Shown here in pieces: positions 28,806 to 32,654 of a stretch of DNA of 32,654 nt. Source of the stretch: an uncultured Oscillospiraceae bacterium (GTDB lineage: Bacteria; Bacillota; Clostridia; Oscillospirales; Oscillospiraceae); contig CALXDY010000089.1 of assembly GCA_944387225.1 (NCBI GenBank), positions 1 to 32,654 of the forward strand. Direction: 5' to 3'. The position numbers were made by a program, and so were the translations under genes. How positions within the stretch are numbered: the first letter of the stretch is position 1; each line of letters starts with the position of its first letter. A model generated the notes under the pieces. That model saw nothing but the letters and a program-made list of their open reading frames with translations. It did no database searches and was not told the DNA's origin.

Positions 28806-30680
28806 TCATTCTTCCGTTTGGCAGGTTCGAAGCAGGGTCAGCAGGCTGCCGGAACGGGGCGGCAGCACAAGCACATGCCCCTCCTGGGACACCTGGAACC
28901 GGGCGGAGCCCAGCAGAAGCTGCACCCGCTCGTCCGCTTCCAGGCGGAGGGAAGCGGTGGTGTCCCCGGTATTGAAGGCGGCCAGGACCGTCTCGCCATC
29001 CACCGACCGGGTAAAGGCCAGCAGCGGCCCCTTTCCTGCCCGGTAATGGATGTCTCCCCTGCGGAGGGGCTGACACTCCCGGCGGAGGTGGCCCAGGCGG
29101 GAAAACCAGCCCAGCAGCTCCATATCCTCCCGCCCCCAGGGATAGGTGCGGCGGTTAAAGGGATCCTCAAACCCCTCCATGCCCGCCTCATCTCCGTAAT
29201 AGACCGTGGGGGAACCCGGGAAGGCAAACAGCAGGGCAGCCCCCAGGCGCAGCAGTTCCTTGGCCCTTCTCCGCTGATCGGGCTCCATGCGGTAGGCCGC
29301 CCGCCACTCCCGGCTGCGCTCCCGGCAGTCCCCGCCCACCCCCAGCAGGGTGAGAATCCGGGGCGTGTCGTGGGTGCCCAGGGAATTCATGGCGGAGTAG
29401 AAGGCAAAGGGCGGATAATTTTCCCGGATGGTCTCCATCGTCTTGACAAACTGTTCCCCGTCTCCCCCCTGGAGATAGGCCAGCAGGGCGCTGCGAAGGG
29501 GATAATTCATCAGCCCGTCACAGTGTCCGCCCAGGATGTGCTTGCGGCGCACGCCGTAGGCGATCTTATTGGAGCCGTCCTCCCACACCTCACCGATGAC
29601 GACGGCGTCCGGTTTTTCTTCCCGGGCCGCCTGGTGGATGCCGTGGACGAAATCATCGGGCAGCTCATCGGCCACATCCAGCCGCCAGCCGTCCGCCCCC
29701 GCCCGCAGCCACCGGCGCACCACGGAGTCCGCCCCGCCGAAGATAAAGTTCCGATAGCCGGGGTCCGATTCATTCACCGCCGGCAGGGAGTAAATGCCCC
29801 ACCAGCTCTCATACCGGTCCGGCCAGTGGATGAACTGGAACCAGGAGCGGTAGGGGGAGTCCTGACTCTGGCAGGCACCCTGCTCGGGATAGAAGCCGTC
29901 CCCGTTGAAGTAGCGGCTGACATAGCCCGTGTGGTTGAACACTCCATCCAGCATCACCCGCATACCAAGCTGATGAGCTTTCTCGCACAGGGCGGAAAAG
30001 TCCTCATCGCTGCCCAGCATGGGATCCACATGGTGGTAATCGGCGGTACCGTAGCGGTGGTTTTCCGCCGCCTCAAAAATCGGGCAGAAGTAAAGGGTCT
30101 CCACCCCCAGGCTGTGGAGGTAGTCCAGCTTCTCCATGACTCCCTTCAGGTCGCCGCCGAAGAAGTCCCGGTTGCGGATCTCTCCGTTGGCATCGGGACG
30201 GTACTCAGGCTCCTCCTGCCAGGCAGCGTGTACCCACCGCCCCCCCACCATCCCTGTGGGGTCTGGGACACGGGTTCGGCGGAACCGATCGGGAAAGATC
30301 TGATAGGTCACCCCCTGGCCGAACCAGTCGGGCACCTGCTCTGCCCCGTCATACACCGTCAACTGATAGGGCCCCAGCTCCTGACGGTGGGCGCCGTCCA
30401 GCCGTTCCAGGGCAAAGGAATACCACACCAGGCCCACATAATTCCCGGTGTCCAGGGTGACGGAAAAAAGGTCCCGGTCCCCCTCCATCCCCCGCCAGCG
30501 TACCGGCAGCATTTTGATTTGATTTTCCATGGCCTCGAACCGGGCCGTCATGGTGACCCGGGAGTAGCCCATCGCCCGGGGCGGGCGGAGGGTCAGCTCC
30601 ACCTCCGTCCCTGCGGGCACCGCGCCGTAGGGCGTCTTGTACCGGGCATCCCGGGAGTCGAAAATGGGTTGTTGTGACAT
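28806..30680 (-). CDS. Glycoside hydrolase family 13 (alpha-glucosidase / neopullulanase-like)
   Basis: A 624-aa alpha-amylase-superfamily enzyme. An N-terminal beta-sandwich (about 1-110) precedes the TIM barrel with the four GH13 regions: DGVFNH (245-250), GWRLDVADE with nucleophile Asp335, IGEVWED with acid/base Glu364, and NSLGTHDT with Asp438. A C-terminal beta domain (about 540-620) follows. The layout fits cyclomaltodextrinase/neopullulanase enzymes acting on maltodextrins. No signal peptide, so it acts on imported oligosaccharides. The ATG at 30680 follows GGTGAT. It lies 34 bp after the kinase gene and is last in a co-directional group with hemZ. Released glucose could feed pgcA-dependent pathways. 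Confidence 0.93.
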   Translation of the reverse strand: MSQQPIFDSRDARYKTPYGAVPAGTEVELTLRPPRAMGYSRVTMTARFEAMENQIKMLPVRWRGMEGDRDLFSVTLDTGNYVGLVWYSFALERLDGAHRQELGPYQLTVYDGAEQVPDWFGQGVTYQIFPDRFRRTRVPDPTGMVGGRWVHAAWQEEPEYRPDANGEIRNRDFFGGDLKGVMEKLDYLHSLGVETLYFCPIFEAAENHRYGTADYHHVDPMLGSDEDFSALCEKAHQLGMRVMLDGVFNHTGYVSRYFNGDGFYPEQGACQSQDSPYRSWFQFIHWPDRYESWWGIYSLPAVNESDPGYRNFIFGGADSVVRRWLRAGADGWRLDVADELPDDFVHGIHQAAREEKPDAVVIGEVWEDGSNKIAYGVRRKHILGGHCDGLMNYPLRSALLAYLQGGDGEQFVKTMETIRENYPPFAFYSAMNSLGTHDTPRILTLLGVGGDCRERSREWRAAYRMEPDQRRRAKELLRLGAALLFAFPGSPTVYYGDEAGMEGFEDPFNRRTYPWGREDMELLGWFSRLGHLRRECQPLRRGDIHYRAGKGPLLAFTRSVDGETVLAAFNTGDTTASLRLEADERVQLLLGSARFQVSQEGHVLVLPPRSGSLLTLLRTCQTEE

Positions 30681-30714
30681 GAGATCACCTTGGTTGATGG
30701 GATTTCAGGCGGAC

Positions 30715-31653
30715 TCAGCTGTATTGATAGCTGCCTCCACCGATAAACTCCCGCAGCAGGGAGTCTTTGGGAACCAGCTCCGGATCGATCCCCTCAAAAT
30801 ACTGGAAGGCGTTTACCAGGTCCAGCAGCTCACTGCGCCGGACATTCTCCTCCGGCACCGCCTGAAGCAGAGGCAGGGCATAGGACTTCATCACGGATAC
30901 TTCATAGGGGAGGGAGGAGTCAAAAATGATATTGGCCTTGTGCTTGTAAGGGGAGATATACAGCTTCTCCCCCCGCCGGACATTGGCCCACATGTCCAGT
31001 GTGTCCTCCACGTCGGTGCCCCGGAAGTTGAAATCCCGCACCGCCCGGCGGGTCAGCCGCATCCAGGTACCCTTGAACCGGAGGGTGGCCCCTTCATTCA
31101 CGTTGGAGCGGGCGGAAATATACAGCTTGGTGGCCTGGGGATGCCGGTCGGCGATCTCGTCATTCAGGGCATGAATTCCCTCAAATACCGCGATCTCATT
31201 CTTCCCCAGCTTCAGCGGGGTGCCCCGGCTGTCGTTGCGCATGTGGCGGGCAAATTCATATTTGGGGATGATGATTTCCTCCCCATTGGCAAGGGCGGTA
31301 AAATGCCGGTCCAGCAGCTCCATGTCCAGGCACTTGGGGGATTCGTAATCAATATCCCCCTCCGGGGTACGGGGTGCCGTTTTGGGATTGACGGTCAGGA
31401 AGTAGTTGTCCATCGCCACGGCCCGGGTATTGATTCCCCGGCGATGCAGCTCCTCGGCAATTTTCAAGGCGGTGGTGGTTTTTCCCGATCCCGACGGCCC
31501 AGACAGCAGCACGATGGGGCTGTTTTCCAGATTCGCCAGGATCTTGTCCGCCGTCAGAGAGACCCGCTGAGCGTAATTCTCATCGCACTCGGCCAAAAAC
31601 TCTTTTACGTCGCTGTTGATACGCCGGTTGATTTCCTGTAGCTGGTATGCCAT
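30715..31653 (-). CDS. Uridine kinase-like nucleoside kinase
   Basis: A 312-aa P-loop kinase of the uridine kinase/phosphoribulokinase fold. Walker A is GPSGSGKT (52-59), followed by MDNYF and the acidic segment DIDYESPKCLD, both typical of uridine kinases, and RRAVRDFNFRGT as lid region. It is longer than plain Udk (about 210 aa), with a 45-residue N-terminal extension and a C-terminal extension, but shorter than the 550-aa Clostridial kinases with a threonyl-tRNA synthetase-like N-terminus. The phosphorylated substrate is inferred. The ATG at 31653 follows AAAGGAG. It sits 42 bp behind hemZ. Confidence 0.88.
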   Translation of the reverse strand: MAYQLQEINRRINSDVKEFLAECDENYAQRVSLTADKILANLENSPIVLLSGPSGSGKTTTALKIAEELHRRGINTRAVAMDNYFLTVNPKTAPRTPEGDIDYESPKCLDMELLDRHFTALANGEEIIIPKYEFARHMRNDSRGTPLKLGKNEIAVFEGIHALNDEIADRHPQATKLYISARSNVNEGATLRFKGTWMRLTRRAVRDFNFRGTDVEDTLDMWANVRRGEKLYISPYKHKANIIFDSSLPYEVSVMKSYALPLLQAVPEENVRRSELLDLVNAFQYFEGIDPELVPKDSLLREFIGGGSYQYS

Positions 31654-31695
31654 AGAGACAAATCTCCTTTCCGATTCACGGTTGAACGGCCGGAT

Positions 31696-32654
31696 TTACC
31701 GGGCACAGAAGGCAGCAATTTCCTCCTTCTGTGCCAGCACCTTCTCCAGCCCCGCCAGATAGTCGTGGGGATACTTGGGATTGGACAGCCGAAGGATGGC
31801 TCCCTTCTCCCGGTCGATCAATTTCGTCACGCCGCCGCCCCCCAGGGAGAGCACGGTTTGCAGCTCCTCCATCATGATGATGTTGTAGATGCTGGCATGG
31901 CCCGGCTTGGCCCAGCCGATGTTTTCCAGGCCGCCGGACATGTATTTCTGCCGGTACAGGTAGTAGGGGCGGTAGCCCGCCGCCTCCAGGGCGTCCAGGG
32001 AATATTCCACCATCCGGCTCACCAGTTCCCCATCCTGTCCCCCGCCCCCCTGGTTCATCAGGGTGGAGCCCTTTTTCATGGCCAGGGTATGGACGGTGAT
32101 ATTTTCCGGCTCCAGGGCCAGCACCCCCTCCAGGGAGCGGCGAAAGCCGTCCAGGTCGTCCCTGGGCAGCCCGGCAATCAGATCCATGTTAATGGAATCA
32201 AAGCCCACCTGCCGGGCCAGGTGATAGGCATCCACAATGTCCCGGGCAGTGTGCTTGCGGCCGATGGCCTCCAGCACAGGATCCTGCAGGGTCTGGGGGT
32301 TGATGGAGATCCGGCCGATGCCGTGACGGCGCAGCACCTCCAGTTTTTCCCGGTCAATGGTGTCCGGACGCCCGGCTTCCACCGTATACTCTACGCAGGC
32401 TTTCAGGGGCAGGTGCTCCTCTGCCGCCGTCAGCAGCCGGTCCATCTGTTCCGCCGTCAGGACGGTGGGGGTTCCGCCCCCCATATACAGGGAACGGACG
32501 GCGCTGCCCGCCTGCTCCAAGGCCTCCCCGGTACGGATGATCTCCCGCTCCAGGGCCTGGACATAGGGTTCCACCAGTTTCAGGGTGCGCCCCACATCCG
32601 CGGAAACAAAGGAGCAGTACGAGCACCGGCTGGGGCAGAAGGGAATCCCCATGT
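31696..32654 (-). CDS. hemZ: Coproporphyrinogen dehydrogenase HemZ, N-terminus cut by window end
   Basis: About 319 C-terminal residues of a radical SAM enzyme. The cluster motif CPSRCSYC (CxxxCxxC) occurs right at the visible start, followed by GGGTP, ISINPQT and MDLIAGLP. In HemZ an N-terminal domain of more than 100 residues precedes the motif; here it lies beyond 32654, so the ATG at the edge is internal. HemZ is reported to act in oxygen-independent coproporphyrinogen III oxidation, but in strict anaerobes its role is uncertain. The segment YYLYRQKYMSGGLENIGWA is typical of HemZ and sets it apart from hemW at 7692-8924. Probably the first visible gene of an operon with the kinase and GH13 genes. 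Confidence 0.92.
   Translation of the reverse strand, partial: MGIPFCPSRCSYCSFVSADVGRTLKLVEPYVQALEREIIRTGEALEQAGSAVRSLYMGGGTPTVLTAEQMDRLLTAAEEHLPLKACVEYTVEAGRPDTIDREKLEVLRRHGIGRISINPQTLQDPVLEAIGRKHTARDIVDAYHLARQVGFDSINMDLIAGLPRDDLDGFRRSLEGVLALEPENITVHTLAMKKGSTLMNQGGGGQDGELVSRMVEYSLDALEAAGYRPYYLYRQKYMSGGLENIGWAKPGHASIYNIIMMEELQTVLSLGGGGVTKLIDREKGAILRLSNPKYPHDYLAGLEKVLAQKEEIAAFCAR

Overview
The window is a chromosomal segment of a GC-rich member of the Bacillota, class Clostridia, most probably Oscillospiraceae (Flavonifractor/Lawsonibacter/Intestinimonas-like). This rests on strong AGGAGG-type ribosome binding sites, consensus sigma-A promoters (TTGACA/TATAAT with 17-bp spacers), Clostridial gene families (DUF3048 lipoprotein, HemZ, the sugar-transfer ATP-grasp family) and a Rex-type operator in front of an iron alcohol dehydrogenase. 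The genus is an inference. Almost every gene is housekeeping; there is no phage, CRISPR array or intact insertion sequence.

Layout. 1-342: tRNA cluster (Asp, Phe, Gly, Cys), then a terminator and a structured dispersed repeat. 677-5212: NUDIX hydrolase, convergent with an unknown membrane protein, then phosphoglucomutase and rlmH. 5206-8924 (minus): walJ, murA, hemW. 9137-10277 (minus): infC-rpmI-rplT with a perfect consensus promoter and an AUC start for infC. 10532-12264 (minus): rimI-tsaD, whose 3' end is duplicated around a second copy of the dispersed repeat. 12472-16049 (plus): SLH-domain protein, thiI, cinA. 16100-17582 (minus): FMN riboswitch-controlled riboflavin transporter gene and rpiB. 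17996-19276 (plus): membrane glycosyltransferase behind an AT-rich island, followed by two 102-bp repeats alternating with terminators. 19618-22831 (minus): birA, ATP-grasp protein, ilvE. 23215-28704 (plus): DUF3048 lipoprotein, ogt, mgtE behind a folded leader RNA, a C40-like peptidase, and the Rex-box alcohol dehydrogenase. 28806-32654 (minus): GH13 glucosidase, uridine-kinase-like protein and hemZ (cut by the window end).

Functional themes: translation and tRNA modification (tRNAs, infC-rpmI-rplT, tsaD, thiI, rlmH), the cell envelope (murA, SLH protein, GT2, DUF3048), cofactors (hemW, hemZ, riboflavin uptake, birA), and central carbon and redox metabolism (pgcA, rpiB, GH13, Fe-ADH). The most interesting signals lie between genes: the tsaD 3'-end duplication, the unclassified mgtE leader, the Rex operator, a palindrome containing both stop codons of a convergent pair, and a terminator whose loop carries the next promoter.
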